A DNA stretch of 64,000 nucleotides from Deltaproteobacteria bacterium (GCA_947445035.1 CANFCK010000010.1:124001-188000); one strand, 5' to 3'. Positions 26,928 through 35,979 are shown, numbered from the stretch's first letter. Numbers and translations: made by a program. The notes: generated from the sequence alone by a model not told the origin.

Positions 26928-29681
26928 TTAGTACTCGTACCCGACGCCCAGAGTGCCCGACAGACCCGAGATGTGGCTCGTGACTGCATAACGATTCTGG
27001 TAGGCGATGTACCCGGAGTTGTAGGATGTCGTGTACTTGTTGTTCGTAAGGTTCGCGAAGTCGAGCCGCACGCTGAGCTTGCCTTTGGGCACCACGATCT
27101 CCTGTTTCACCAGCACGTTGAGCGACCAATAGCCGGGCGTGTCGGTGTAGCTGCCGAGCGGCTCCTTCAAGAGGCCGTAGCCGCCGCCGTTGAGGTCCGT
27201 ATCCGCCGCCTGCCAGTAGTAGCGGCTGTACGGGCTGCCGCTGTAGCCCTGAAGTTGCATGCCGACCTGGGTCGTCCACGGGTCATTCGGAATTTCCCAG
27301 TAGGCGGCGGTCTTGAGCTGGTGGGTGATGTCGCTACCCAGCTCGCCGTACATCAACTCGACCTGTGAGGGGTTGGACAACCCCCCGCTTAGAGAGTTCT
27401 GCGTGGTGCCTCGACTGGACACATACGAATACGTGGCGGTCGCAAACCAGCGCTTGGACTCTGCCTTGAGCAGCTCGAAGTCCACGGCGTAGTAGTCCCG
27501 ACGCGCGATCGCGGGTGACCGCAAGCGGTAGTAGGCATTGAAGTCGCTGAAGCCCTCGCTGACCCCCACGTAGGAGTAGCCATCTTCATCGTAGACGAGA
27601 TTCGTTTCGTCAAAGGTGTAGATGTTGCGGGTGAACTTGCCGGTGAAGCTGACCTTTGCCCGCACATCGGTGACCACTTCGCGCTGCACTGACGCAGTGA
27701 ACTCGTCGGAGTGCGGCGCCGACAGGTCGCCGTAGGTGAAGGCGTTGTCGGTGCTCTCCGACAAGTAGGCCTGGCTAGCGTAGTTGGTACCGTTGTCGAA
27801 GTTGCCATCATAGATGATCTTCGCGGCGAGGTTCGATCGCGACAGGTAGCTGGCGACGCTCAGCCGTCCGAGATCGTTGAAGCGGCCATAGCCCGCTGCG
27901 ATCGCGGTCTTTTCGTCGCTCCACGGGTCCCAGATGCTGTACACGCGGGGGCCGAACACACCGACATCCACGATGGGGTCACCGGCGTCGTTGCGCACTT
28001 GCGACTGGTCGTAGCGCAGCCCATACCGGAACGTCAGGTTGTCCACGGGCTTGTACACGTCCTGGACGAACCCGGCGGCGGAGTACGCGTCGGCTTTGTA
28101 CCGGGAGTAGCCGGAATACTCGACGAAGTAGAAGTTCTTGAGCGTTTCCGGGTCGAACTGGTTCTCGTAAAGATCGACGTAGTAGATGTTCCCCGTGAAA
28201 CCGAAGACCTGGTCCCAGGAGCTGTAGTTGACGTCGATGCCGGCCTTCAGATCGTGTTTGCCGAGGAAGTTGATGTTGAGCACGCTGAACTTGGTGCTCG
28301 CTTCGGCGTGCCACCGGTCGTCGAAGGTGAAGTTCGTGAAGTTATCCCGGTTATACGCCCCGTATGCCCCGACGCGCCCAGGCGTGTTGTAGTCGATGTC
28401 GTTCTCGGCTTCGTCCGCGGCGCAAGGATTGTAGTCGAGCGCTTCGTCGTGGGTGCACGGCACGCCGCTCTGCTCGATGAAGGTCTTCTGCAGCGAAACC
28501 GTCGTCTCAAGGTTGGCGTCTTCGTTGAAGAACCAGTTCCACTTGGCGGCGACCACGTAGCCGCCCTGCATCTGTCGGGCCTGCGCCTCCGGAAGCGTGT
28601 ACCGGTCGCCCTGATCGATGTTGTCGATCGACGTTGGGCTGAGATTCATCTGGAGTGAAATCCGGTGCTTGGACACCGGCTGCATCGTCAGCTTGGCGAA
28701 GCCGTAGTGGCCGTCGAAGTCCCGGGGCTGATCGATGCCAACGTTGGCGAAGAGGTAGCGGCTGTACTGGTAGGAGCCGATGAACCACACCCGGTCCCGG
28801 ACGATCGGACCCAGAAGGGTCAACCCGACCGTGCCGCCTTCGAAGCTGGAGTCGAAGTCCGCGAAGTCCAGCAGTGCGCCATCGGTACCGTACCGGCCGT
28901 CGGTCTTTGGAGACCAGTCGCCGTTTTCGTACTCGGCGTTGGCGTACATCTCCAGCGTGTTGCCGCCCGAGCGCGTGATCACCTCGAACACGGCGCCGAG
29001 GGAGGCCCCGTACTCTGGATCGTACCCGCCCGTCGTGACGCGGATTTCTTCGATCGCGTCGAAATTGAAGTTCTGCGAGAAGGTGCCGGTGACGGGGTCG
29101 GTGACGTTGATCCCGTCCATCATCCAGGTGTTTTCGTTGCCCGCCGCGCCGGCAGCGCTGGCGTTACCGCCGCCCAAAACCTGGGCGGTGTTGCTGATGA
29201 CGCTGAGGTAGTCGCGGCCGCTGGGGACCTTGTCCAGATAGTTGCGGTTGAAGGTGGTGGTGTGGGAGGCCTGCTCGGTGTCCACTACCTTGCTCTTCTC
29301 CACGACGATGACCGTCTCGCCACCGTACTTCATGCCAATGTTCACGCTCGTCGTGCGCCCCACGGCCACGCTGATTCCGTTCTTGGTGACGTCACCGAAG
29401 CCCTGCTTCTGGGCGACGACCTTGTACGGACCCGGAGGAAGCTCGGCAAAAACGAAGTTTCCATCGGCATCAGACGTGTACTGAATCGCCCCGCCGATCA
29501 ACTTGTCCGAGCTCAGGGTCAAGAGTGTGCCCGGGATCGGGAGCTCGGACTCGTCGAGGACCTGCCCCTTGATGGTGCCAGACGCGGACGCCCAGGCGGG
29601 GCCCGTCAGCGACACGACGGTCAGGAACACCGCGGCGACGGCGGCCAGCAGCATGCGGAAGCGATGGAAACTCTGCGGCAT
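26928..29681 (-). CDS. Oar-like TonB-dependent receptor with carboxypeptidase-regulatory N-domain
   Basis: 917 residues from ATG 29681; an upstream in-frame extension lacks any signal. The start gives MPQSFHRFRMLLAAVAAVF, a signal peptide cut near residue 33. A carboxypeptidase-regulatory/Ig-like domain follows (GTIKGQVLDESELPIPGT to about 115), then the plug (MMDGINVTDPVTGTF, EIRVTTGGYDPEYGASLG) and a long barrel with many Tyr-rich strands, ending LGVGYEY. Such receptors import large ligands, or in myxobacteria (Oar) take part in export of a protease, using TonB energy. The gene heads an operon with two lipoproteins and has a TTGACG-N17-TATGTG promoter upstream. Confidence 0.9.
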   Translation of the reverse strand: MPQSFHRFRMLLAAVAAVFLTVVSLTGPAWASASGTIKGQVLDESELPIPGTLLTLSSDKLIGGAIQYTSDADGNFVFAELPPGPYKVVAQKQGFGDVTKNGISVAVGRTTSVNIGMKYGGETVIVVEKSKVVDTEQASHTTTFNRNYLDKVPSGRDYLSVISNTAQVLGGGNASAAGAAGNENTWMMDGINVTDPVTGTFSQNFNFDAIEEIRVTTGGYDPEYGASLGAVFEVITRSGGNTLEMYANAEYENGDWSPKTDGRYGTDGALLDFADFDSSFEGGTVGLTLLGPIVRDRVWFIGSYQYSRYLFANVGIDQPRDFDGHYGFAKLTMQPVSKHRISLQMNLSPTSIDNIDQGDRYTLPEAQARQMQGGYVVAAKWNWFFNEDANLETTVSLQKTFIEQSGVPCTHDEALDYNPCAADEAENDIDYNTPGRVGAYGAYNRDNFTNFTFDDRWHAEASTKFSVLNINFLGKHDLKAGIDVNYSSWDQVFGFTGNIYYVDLYENQFDPETLKNFYFVEYSGYSRYKADAYSAAGFVQDVYKPVDNLTFRYGLRYDQSQVRNDAGDPIVDVGVFGPRVYSIWDPWSDEKTAIAAGYGRFNDLGRLSVASYLSRSNLAAKIIYDGNFDNGTNYASQAYLSESTDNAFTYGDLSAPHSDEFTASVQREVVTDVRAKVSFTGKFTRNIYTFDETNLVYDEDGYSYVGVSEGFSDFNAYYRLRSPAIARRDYYAVDFELLKAESKRWFATATYSYVSSRGTTQNSLSGGLSNPSQVELMYGELGSDITHQLKTAAYWEIPNDPWTTQVGMQLQGYSGSPYSRYYWQAADTDLNGGGYGLLKEPLGSYTDTPGYWSLNVLVKQEIVVPKGKLSVRLDFANLTNNKYTTSYNSGYIAYQNRYAVTSHISGLSGTLGVGYEY

Positions 29682-29717
29682 GTAGGTCCTGCCCGGGGAG
29701 GGTTGACGGAACAGAGC

Positions 29718-29746
29718 CACATACCGGATGACCACGACGCCGTCAA
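29718..29746 (-). promoter_or_regulatory. promoter of the TonB-receptor operon
   Basis: On the minus strand, TTGACG (29741-29746) and TATGTG (29718-29723) are spaced by exactly 17 bases, leaving a leader of about 30 bases to ATG 29681. A second promoter of the same form faces the other way 38 bases further on. Confidence 0.55.
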
Positions 29747-29783
29747 CATTCTTGACCGGCCGCCAACGCCCGACCACGATCAG

Positions 29784-29812
29784 TTGACGAGGGCGGTGTC
29801 TGGACATAGAGT
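29784..29812 (+). promoter_or_regulatory. promoter of the metalloprotease operon
   Basis: TTGACG (29784-29789) and TAGAGT (29807-29812) with a 17-base spacer, about 30 bases before ATG 29843. The -35 matches consensus at 5 of 6 and the -10 at 4 of 6. Other TTGAC copies lie at 29703 and 29752 in the same 161-base divergent region. Confidence 0.55.
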
Positions 29813-29842
29813 CGCCTGTTGTCCACCCAGTTCGGGGCCTAC

Positions 29843-30487
29843 ATGAACCCACTCGTCCGCATCATCACAGCCTGCGCCCTCCTGGGACTCGCGGCTGGCC
29901 CGCTCACGGCCCAGGCCACCACGCTCGCCGCGCTCACGCCCGACCAGATGGTCGATGCCGCGGACGACGTCGTCGAGGGCACCGTGCTGTCTGTCGCCCC
30001 GTGGCAGGACGAGTCGGGTCGGGTGTGGACCCGTGCTCAGGTCCGTGTCGATCGGTCCCTCAAAGGGGCGGTGGCGCGCACCCAAGTGATCACGGTGGAG
30101 GCCCCGGGGGGCGTAACGGACGATGGTGTCGTCACCCAAGTGCCGCTCGCGCCTCGATACTCGGTGGATGAACGTGTGTTTCTCTACCTTTCTGCGAAGC
30201 GCCACGGCACGATGTTCGGGACCATCGGTATGGTCATGGGCAAGTTCACCATTCGTCAGAACCCGGCGGATGGCAGCGACATGATCGTCCGGTTCACCCT
30301 GCCCGCGGCCGCGACGTACGACGCGCGCTTCATTCCTCACCCCGCGGTAGCGGACCGGGTGTCGTTGGCGGCGACAGAGGCGGCGGTGGCCGCCCGCATC
30401 GACTTGGGATGGGATGGTCAGCCGATTCCTGGAATCAGCGCCGACCGCCTTCGTGAAATCAACAAGCTGCAGGCTGGGGTGAAGTGA
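29843..30487 (+). CDS. exported protein of unknown function, first gene of the metalloprotease operon
   Basis: 214 residues from ATG 29843; the ATG 24 bases earlier adds a tail without signal character. Signal peptide MNPLVRIITACALLGLAAG, cut near AQA (about residue 25). The mature part contains LTPDQMVDAADDVVEGTVLS, a charged helix then strand that resembles secreted OB- or SH3-like domains, and ARTQVITVEAPGG. It overlaps the metalloprotease start by 4 bases (30484-30487), so the two are coupled; a role as inhibitor, propeptide or folding partner for the protease is possible but not shown. Confidence 0.75.
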   Translation: MNPLVRIITACALLGLAAGPLTAQATTLAALTPDQMVDAADDVVEGTVLSVAPWQDESGRVWTRAQVRVDRSLKGAVARTQVITVEAPGGVTDDGVVTQVPLAPRYSVDERVFLYLSAKRHGTMFGTIGMVMGKFTIRQNPADGSDMIVRFTLPAAATYDARFIPHPAVADRVSLAATEAAVAARIDLGWDGQPIPGISADRLREINKLQAGVK

Positions 30488-31845
30488 TGATCTCGATCCT
30501 GCTCTTTGCCTCGAGCGCCTTGGCGTGGAAGCACACCGGCTTCTATTGGCCCGACGAACAGTTCCCGCTGAAGTGGTGGATGGACGTCGATCCGCTCGAA
30601 GACTCGCTGCTTTTCGACGAACTGCTGGACGAGGCGGCCCAAATCGCCGAAATTCAGGCGTCCTGGGACAATTGGACCGAGTTCGCGCCGTGCGCCGGGC
30701 TATCCAACGCGTACCAGGGGCTCGTCGATATCGAGGAGCGTGACCCTGCGGACGGCAAGACGACGATTGGGTTCGAGGATCCCAGAGACGAACAAGACGG
30801 CGGGGTCTTGGCGGTGACCTACACCTCGAACAACGGCCGAGGTAGCAAGACCGCAAACGGGCGTGTCTACTACGAAGTCGCCGACTCGGACATCGTTTTC
30901 AACAACGACGTCGACTACGCGTTCACCGCAGACCTCCTCGACGGCAACTGCAACAGCGAAACGGGGCTGGAGTCGGTGGCCACCCACGAGATCGGCCACC
31001 TCATGGGCCTCGATCACTCCTGTGACGAAGGCGAGGGCTGCACCGACCAGGCGCTCGCCGAAGCCACGATGTTCTGGACCGCCTCCCGCTGCGACACCGA
31101 TGGCAACTCGCCCAACAAGGACGATGTCGCCAGCATCAGCGCGCTTTACGGCGTGTATGGCACATTTGTTGCCACGACGATCCGCGCCGGCGCCGCACCC
31201 CTCACCGTCGACTTCACGGTTGAATCTGAGGCAGCGGTCGCCTCGGTGCTGTGGCGTTGGGGTGATGGCCAAGAAGAAACGATCATGGGGGTCGATGCCG
31301 GCACCGCCAGCCACACCTACACCATCAGCGGGGCGTTCAGCGTTTACGCCAAGATGGAGTTGGAGGATCCCGGGTGCGAGCCCCCAAGCTCCAGCTACGA
31401 ACAGACTGAAATCGGGTACGTCCTGTCCTGCGCCGCGCCGATCCCGGAAGAGGGAGCCGACGGCTTCTTCGAGTTGGAGGCTGATGATGGCCTCGTCTGG
31501 CGCACGATCAACCGCACCGACATGTCGACCTACGGCTGTGTGGACGTCATTCAGTGGGAGGTCTACGAAGGCTCGGAGATCGACCCGGCAAAGCTCGTGG
31601 ACTTCACCGGGGATGGTACGGGCGACACGGTCGGCGCATGGGCTCCGCTTTTGAGTTTCCCGGGTGAAGGCACCTACACCGTCGTCATGAACGTCGGCGG
31701 CCCCGGCGGCTTGTCCGCAGGCGCGCTCACGATCGACGTGCGCGACGCGAGCAGCGCCGCCGCCTGCGCAACCACGCCGCAGCTCACGTTGGTGGGCGCC
31801 GGGCTCGCTGGTCTGCTCTCCCTGGCCCGCCGCCGCCGCGCTTAA
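30484..31845 (+). CDS. secreted matrixin-type zinc metalloprotease with PKD-like domain and C-terminal sorting tail
   Basis: 453 residues. Short signal peptide (MISILLFASSALA). The protease domain carries HEIGHLMGLDH (168-178), the HExxHxxGxxH zinc motif of metzincins such as matrixins, preceded by LESVAT. A PKD-like domain follows (about 225-310, with WRWGDGQEE and SHTYTISGAFSVYAKM). The last ~25 residues are a Cys-containing lead-in, a hydrophobic helix (LTLVGAGLAGLLSLA) and RRRRA, which is the layout of MYXO-CTERM/PEP-CTERM-like surface-sorting tags, although the exact MYXO motif is not complete. It should be an exported, surface-processed protease. It diverges from an Oar-like receptor. 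Confidence 0.88.
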   Translation: MMISILLFASSALAWKHTGFYWPDEQFPLKWWMDVDPLEDSLLFDELLDEAAQIAEIQASWDNWTEFAPCAGLSNAYQGLVDIEERDPADGKTTIGFEDPRDEQDGGVLAVTYTSNNGRGSKTANGRVYYEVADSDIVFNNDVDYAFTADLLDGNCNSETGLESVATHEIGHLMGLDHSCDEGEGCTDQALAEATMFWTASRCDTDGNSPNKDDVASISALYGVYGTFVATTIRAGAAPLTVDFTVESEAAVASVLWRWGDGQEETIMGVDAGTASHTYTISGAFSVYAKMELEDPGCEPPSSSYEQTEIGYVLSCAAPIPEEGADGFFELEADDGLVWRTINRTDMSTYGCVDVIQWEVYEGSEIDPAKLVDFTGDGTGDTVGAWAPLLSFPGEGTYTVVMNVGGPGGLSAGALTIDVRDASSAAACATTPQLTLVGAGLAGLLSLARRRRA

Positions 31846-31860
31846 GGGCGGGCATCCCCG

Positions 31861-34287
31861 GTGCTGCTTCTGGTCGGGCTCGCACTCGCCGTCGAGTCTG
31901 GGATCGGACTCGACACGCTCGCGCCCGCAATGATCGACATTCCCGTCAGCACGGCGGGGCCGGCTCCGGACCGATTCCCCATCCTGGGGCCGTTCCGTTT
32001 GGTGGGGATTGTCGGCGGCGTCCGCACCTACGAAGCGCCGCACCCGGTTCGCCCGCGCGCGCTTTTCTACGAACGGCAGCCAACCGGTTTGGAGTTGTTC
32101 AAGGGCGAGCGCCACCTGGTCTACAATGCGGACCCGGTATCGAGGGGAACCGCGGGCACATGGGAGGCCAACGGATCCTCGGTGCTCGTCCGGATTCGCC
32201 CCGAGTCAGACCGGCCAGGCTCCGGCGACTACACCATGACCTACCCGACCGCTACCCTGCGGGAGGAGTCACTCCGCTTCCGTGGCGGCGACGCGCGCGC
32301 GTGGGCATTTCGGTCAGCCCAGGTCGATGATGTCACGCGGCAGGGGGTCCTGCTCTCAGGGCGCGCGACGGTCGCCTGGGACGTGACGATTCCGGAGGGC
32401 GCTCACCTTCGTTTTGACCTCGGCATCCTGCCGCCGGAAGTGGGCGAGGGGCTCGTCTCGGACGGAGCGCAGCTTGAGATCCGCGTCGGAGCAGCGGTGG
32501 TCGCACTCGTCGATGCTGCGATCGGCCGGTTCGTCAGCATCGACGCGCCGTTGCCACCAAGCACAACGCCAGCCCGGCTGACCCTTTCCGTCCAGTCCGA
32601 CGATCCCACGCTCGACCACGTCTTCGTCGCTTCTCCGTCGATCGTCGTACCCAAAGCCAATCCAAGGCGAATGGTCTTCGCGTTTATCGACACCCTACGT
32701 CGCGACCACCTGCCCACCTACGGATACGAGCGCGCCACGGCCCCGCAACTCGACGAATGGGCCAAAGACGCCGTGGTTTTCGAGGATGCCCGCACGGTCG
32801 CGCCGTGGACGTTGCCTTCCGCACGCGCATTGTGGACCGGCCGCCACCCCGAGCTCTTCAGTCAGAGCCGCACCGTGCAAGAAGTGCTCCGCAGCCACGG
32901 CTGGGCGACCGGCGCCTATGTCGGCAACGTGTACCTCTCCTCGAACTTCGACATGGACAAGGGCTGGGGCGAGCACGGTTGCCTGAACTGGCCGGGCGCG
33001 GAGTTCCAGACCTGGCGCGCCAGGGATTTCCTCCGACGCCATCGTGATGAGGACGCGCTCCTGCTCGTCCACTTCATGGACCTGCATCTCCCGTACAAGG
33101 AGCCAGCTCGCTACCGCCGACTTTGGGCGGGCGACGGTCCGCGTGGGCTTCGTGAGCTGTTCAATCGCACCATCCTGATGCAGGTGGCCACGCACCAACG
33201 GGAGCTGGTCAGGCCTTACCTCATCGACCGCTACGACCAGAACCTGCGCTACGTGGACGACCAGCTCGCGCCGCTCCTCAACGAGCTCGGCGACAACGCC
33301 ACGGTGGTGCTCTTCGCCGACCACGGGGAGGAGTTCTTCGATCACGGGGACTTGGAACACGGACATACGCTCTACGACGAGCTGATGCGTGTCCCCTTGG
33401 TGATCAAGTCCCCTGGACTTTCGCCGCGACGGGCCAGCCAGTCCGTCACGCTGATGGACGTGAGCCCTACGCTGCTGGACCTCGTGGGGATTCCCACGAG
33501 CGAGCTGGGAGCCGAGCTTGAAGGGCACTCCCTCGTCGTCGCCGCCAAGACCGGGGCGGACCCGGCGCTGGACGGGCGCCCGGTCGCCATCGGCCGGGCG
33601 CTTTACGGCGGGGTTCAGTGGGGCAGCGTCGTCGACGGCAAGAAATACATCACCACCAAAGGGCGCGAGGAGCTCTACGATCTCGCCAGCGACCGGGTCG
33701 AAGCGCACGATCTCGGTCGCCAGGGGGCCTCCCCGGACGCCGGCAGGCAGGCCCTTTCGGAGGGGGTGCAGCGCGATGTGGTGCTTGCGTTCCGGATCGC
33801 GCCGTCTGGACGACCGAACAAGCCCATCCGGATCGACGTGGATGTCCCCGGCGGCGTTTCGCAGGTCTGGGTGGGCGACGACCCGACCAGCATCAGCAAA
33901 GCGGTGGTCCTCTCGGCGGATGGAGACACGGTGAAGCTCGAGTTCGAGAGCCGGCTGCGCGAACACCGCGAGGTTTTCATCGTCCCGGCGAGACCTGCAG
34001 AGGAGATCGTGGGCGAGGTCGGCGTGCGCGTCGTCGGCAAGATGACCTACTTCGACCGCCTGCGCAGCACCCCTTACGACGGCCGCGGCGCCGACCTGAG
34101 CACCACGCGGAGCGGCTCGACCGCGGTCGAGGTCACTTGGGCGATCCTACCGTTGCCTCTGGGGGAAGCCATCGTTGGCAGCGACGGCGAACTCACCGGC
34201 GCGTTGGAGGCGCTGGGGTACACCACGGGCGAGGCGCCCGCGCAGCTTCCGCTCCTTGAGCCTGACGAAGCACCGACGCCGCCCTGA
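31861..34287 (+). CDS. sulfatase/alkaline-phosphatase-fold enzyme with Thr nucleophile position
   Basis: 808 residues from GTG 31861, with a short hydrophobic N-terminus (MLLLVGLALA). The first ~265 residues form a beta-rich region of unknown type. The enzyme domain begins VFAFIDTLRRDHLPTYGY, with metal-binding Asp277, and carries APWTLPSARALWTG, where the residue at the CxPxR formylglycine position is Thr317. LFADHGEEFFDHGDLEHG supplies further Asp/His metal ligands. With Thr rather than Cys/Ser, formylglycine sulfatase chemistry is unlikely; phosphotransfer or phosphonate/phosphodiester cleavage fits better. The gene follows the metalloprotease by 15 bases, in the same operon. Confidence 0.82.
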   Translation: MLLLVGLALAVESGIGLDTLAPAMIDIPVSTAGPAPDRFPILGPFRLVGIVGGVRTYEAPHPVRPRALFYERQPTGLELFKGERHLVYNADPVSRGTAGTWEANGSSVLVRIRPESDRPGSGDYTMTYPTATLREESLRFRGGDARAWAFRSAQVDDVTRQGVLLSGRATVAWDVTIPEGAHLRFDLGILPPEVGEGLVSDGAQLEIRVGAAVVALVDAAIGRFVSIDAPLPPSTTPARLTLSVQSDDPTLDHVFVASPSIVVPKANPRRMVFAFIDTLRRDHLPTYGYERATAPQLDEWAKDAVVFEDARTVAPWTLPSARALWTGRHPELFSQSRTVQEVLRSHGWATGAYVGNVYLSSNFDMDKGWGEHGCLNWPGAEFQTWRARDFLRRHRDEDALLLVHFMDLHLPYKEPARYRRLWAGDGPRGLRELFNRTILMQVATHQRELVRPYLIDRYDQNLRYVDDQLAPLLNELGDNATVVLFADHGEEFFDHGDLEHGHTLYDELMRVPLVIKSPGLSPRRASQSVTLMDVSPTLLDLVGIPTSELGAELEGHSLVVAAKTGADPALDGRPVAIGRALYGGVQWGSVVDGKKYITTKGREELYDLASDRVEAHDLGRQGASPDAGRQALSEGVQRDVVLAFRIAPSGRPNKPIRIDVDVPGGVSQVWVGDDPTSISKAVVLSADGDTVKLEFESRLREHREVFIVPARPAEEIVGEVGVRVVGKMTYFDRLRSTPYDGRGADLSTTRSGSTAVEVTWAILPLPLGEAIVGSDGELTGALEALGYTTGEAPAQLPLLEPDEAPTPP

Positions 34288-34304
34288 GCGAATCCCCCCC
34301 GGCG

Positions 34305-35903
34305 TCAGCCCGAGGTCGAGAGCGTCCGCACGACCGGGGAATCCCCCATCATCGCCGGTAGGCGCTGCGTATCGACGGCACCCGCCAGCGCCGGCACGTG
34401 CGCAAGAATGATCGTGATGTTGTCCTTGCCGCCGCCAAGGTGCGCCGCGCGGATCAGCTCGCGCGCCGCGATGCGCCCGTCACCGTGCTGGTTGAGCACC
34501 GACTCCATCTCTGGATCGTCCACTTCGCCCCAGAGGCCGTCCGAGCACAGAAGCAGCTTGTCCATCGGCTCGAGTTCGACGCGGAAGATGTCGATGTCCA
34601 CGTTGCGTTCGGTGCCGACGGTGCGCAGGAGAATGTTGCTGTGAGGATGGTGGCGGGCTTCCGCGGCGGTGAGCCGGTTCTGCTCCACCATCCGCGCGAC
34701 GAGTGAGTGGTCCTTGGTGACCTGGTGCAGCGCGCCGTTGCGGAAGAGGTAGCCCCGCGAGTCGCCGACGTTTGCGCAAAGGGCGACCTGATCGTCGATG
34801 ACCATGGCGCACACCAGGGTGGTGCCCATGTCGTTGCCGCGCGACTCGGCATTGCCCTTGATCGTATTGTTCGCCGTCTGAAACGCCTCATCAAGCGCGT
34901 TTTCGATGGTGTCCAGAGAGGGGCGCGGCTTGATGTCGATGCGCTCTTTCGCGATCTGGATCAGCGTTTCCACCGCCAGGCGGCTGGCAACTTCGCCGCA
35001 GTCGTGGCCGCCCATTCCATCGGCGATCACAAACAGCTCAACCCCTTCGGTCAGGCGCGCCCAGCCCCAATTGTCTTCGTTGAGCGCCCGGTGGAGCCCC
35101 ACGTCCGTCATGCCCACGTGCAGGGTTGCGGCATTGGCCCGGTCGCGGTGCGCCTCGAGCTGCAACGCACGGCCAAACTCAACCGGGGTCGCGAACGCAC
35201 CACGTTCAGCCTCGGCGAAGACCTGCTGCCACTCGGCCTCTTCCACTGAGGTGTAGCGGCGCAGCAGTTCACCCAACTGCATCACGATCGGGCGGGTGTC
35301 CTCGGGCAACAGCGGACCGTCCTGCACCGCCGCGACCTCGGGGTCGAAGAGCATCACGTCGCCATTGGGACGGAGCAGGAAGTTGCTACGGTTCAGCCAC
35401 GCCAGCTTCACACCGTTGTACGACAACATTCCCAGCATGCCACAGGCGCGCTGAGCGAAGCGGATCACCCGGCCGATCGCCAGCGGCGCCGCTTCGTCCA
35501 ACAGGAAGGTTTCCCCGTTGTAGGGGACGATGCTGCAGACCTGATTGGGGCTGGCGTCGGGCCAGGGGAAAACATCGCACGCGGCGAGCAGGGCCGGATG
35601 GGCGATCTGCTTCTGGAAGAACGCCAAGTAGGGGTCGAATCCCGACCGTTCCCACCGTACCGAAAGGAGGAAGCGGCGCACCGCCAGGCTGGCCCCGCAG
35701 CTATCGCACGCTGGGGCGATATTCGGGTTTTCGTCGTGACCACACTCCCAACAACGCCTCGTCGAGCGGTCCGCGCGGTGGTCGTTGACCAGGTAGTACA
35801 TCCGCCCTTCGGACAGACGCACGAGCCCCTCCACCCGGTAATAGTCCGAGACGCTGCTTCCCGGCGGGAAACTTGGGGGACGGGCGCGGGAACCGCTTGC
35901 CAT
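34305..35903 (-). CDS. degenerate protein kinase with zinc ribbon fused to PP2C phosphatase
   Basis: 532 residues. From about 20 to 250 it follows the layout of a Ser/Thr kinase (a Gly-loop-like YYRVEGLVRLSEGRMYYLV, later LAWLNRSNFLLRPNGDVMLF), but the catalytic HRD and DFG are lost. A zinc ribbon, Cys51/Cys54 and Cys66/Cys69 (CWECG, CDSCG), is inserted in the N-lobe. From about 260 to 515 is an active-looking PP2C phosphatase: TDVGLHRALNEDNWG, IADGMGGHD (293-301), CSDGLWGEV and GGKDNITIILA hold the metal-binding Asp residues. It probably dephosphorylates Ser/Thr targets under control of the pseudokinase part. It stands alone and diverges from tgt. Confidence 0.85.
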   Translation of the reverse strand: MASGSRARPPSFPPGSSVSDYYRVEGLVRLSEGRMYYLVNDHRADRSTRRCWECGHDENPNIAPACDSCGASLAVRRFLLSVRWERSGFDPYLAFFQKQIAHPALLAACDVFPWPDASPNQVCSIVPYNGETFLLDEAAPLAIGRVIRFAQRACGMLGMLSYNGVKLAWLNRSNFLLRPNGDVMLFDPEVAAVQDGPLLPEDTRPIVMQLGELLRRYTSVEEAEWQQVFAEAERGAFATPVEFGRALQLEAHRDRANAATLHVGMTDVGLHRALNEDNWGWARLTEGVELFVIADGMGGHDCGEVASRLAVETLIQIAKERIDIKPRPSLDTIENALDEAFQTANNTIKGNAESRGNDMGTTLVCAMVIDDQVALCANVGDSRGYLFRNGALHQVTKDHSLVARMVEQNRLTAAEARHHPHSNILLRTVGTERNVDIDIFRVELEPMDKLLLCSDGLWGEVDDPEMESVLNQHGDGRIAARELIRAAHLGGGKDNITIILAHVPALAGAVDTQRLPAMMGDSPVVRTLSTSG

Positions 35904-35941
35904 GGCTGCTTGACCTAACCGTCCGGTAGAAGGAAGACGCG

Positions 35942-35947
35942 ATCATA
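35942..35947 (-). promoter_or_regulatory. possible -10 element of the pseudokinase-PP2C gene
   Basis: TATGAT on the minus strand (5 of 6 to TATAAT), 38 bases before ATG 35903 in the tgt divergent region. No convincing -35 is seen at 16-18 bases. Confidence 0.3.
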
Positions 35948-35979
35948 GTTGATGCAGCGCGATCAGGCTACGCGCGCGG

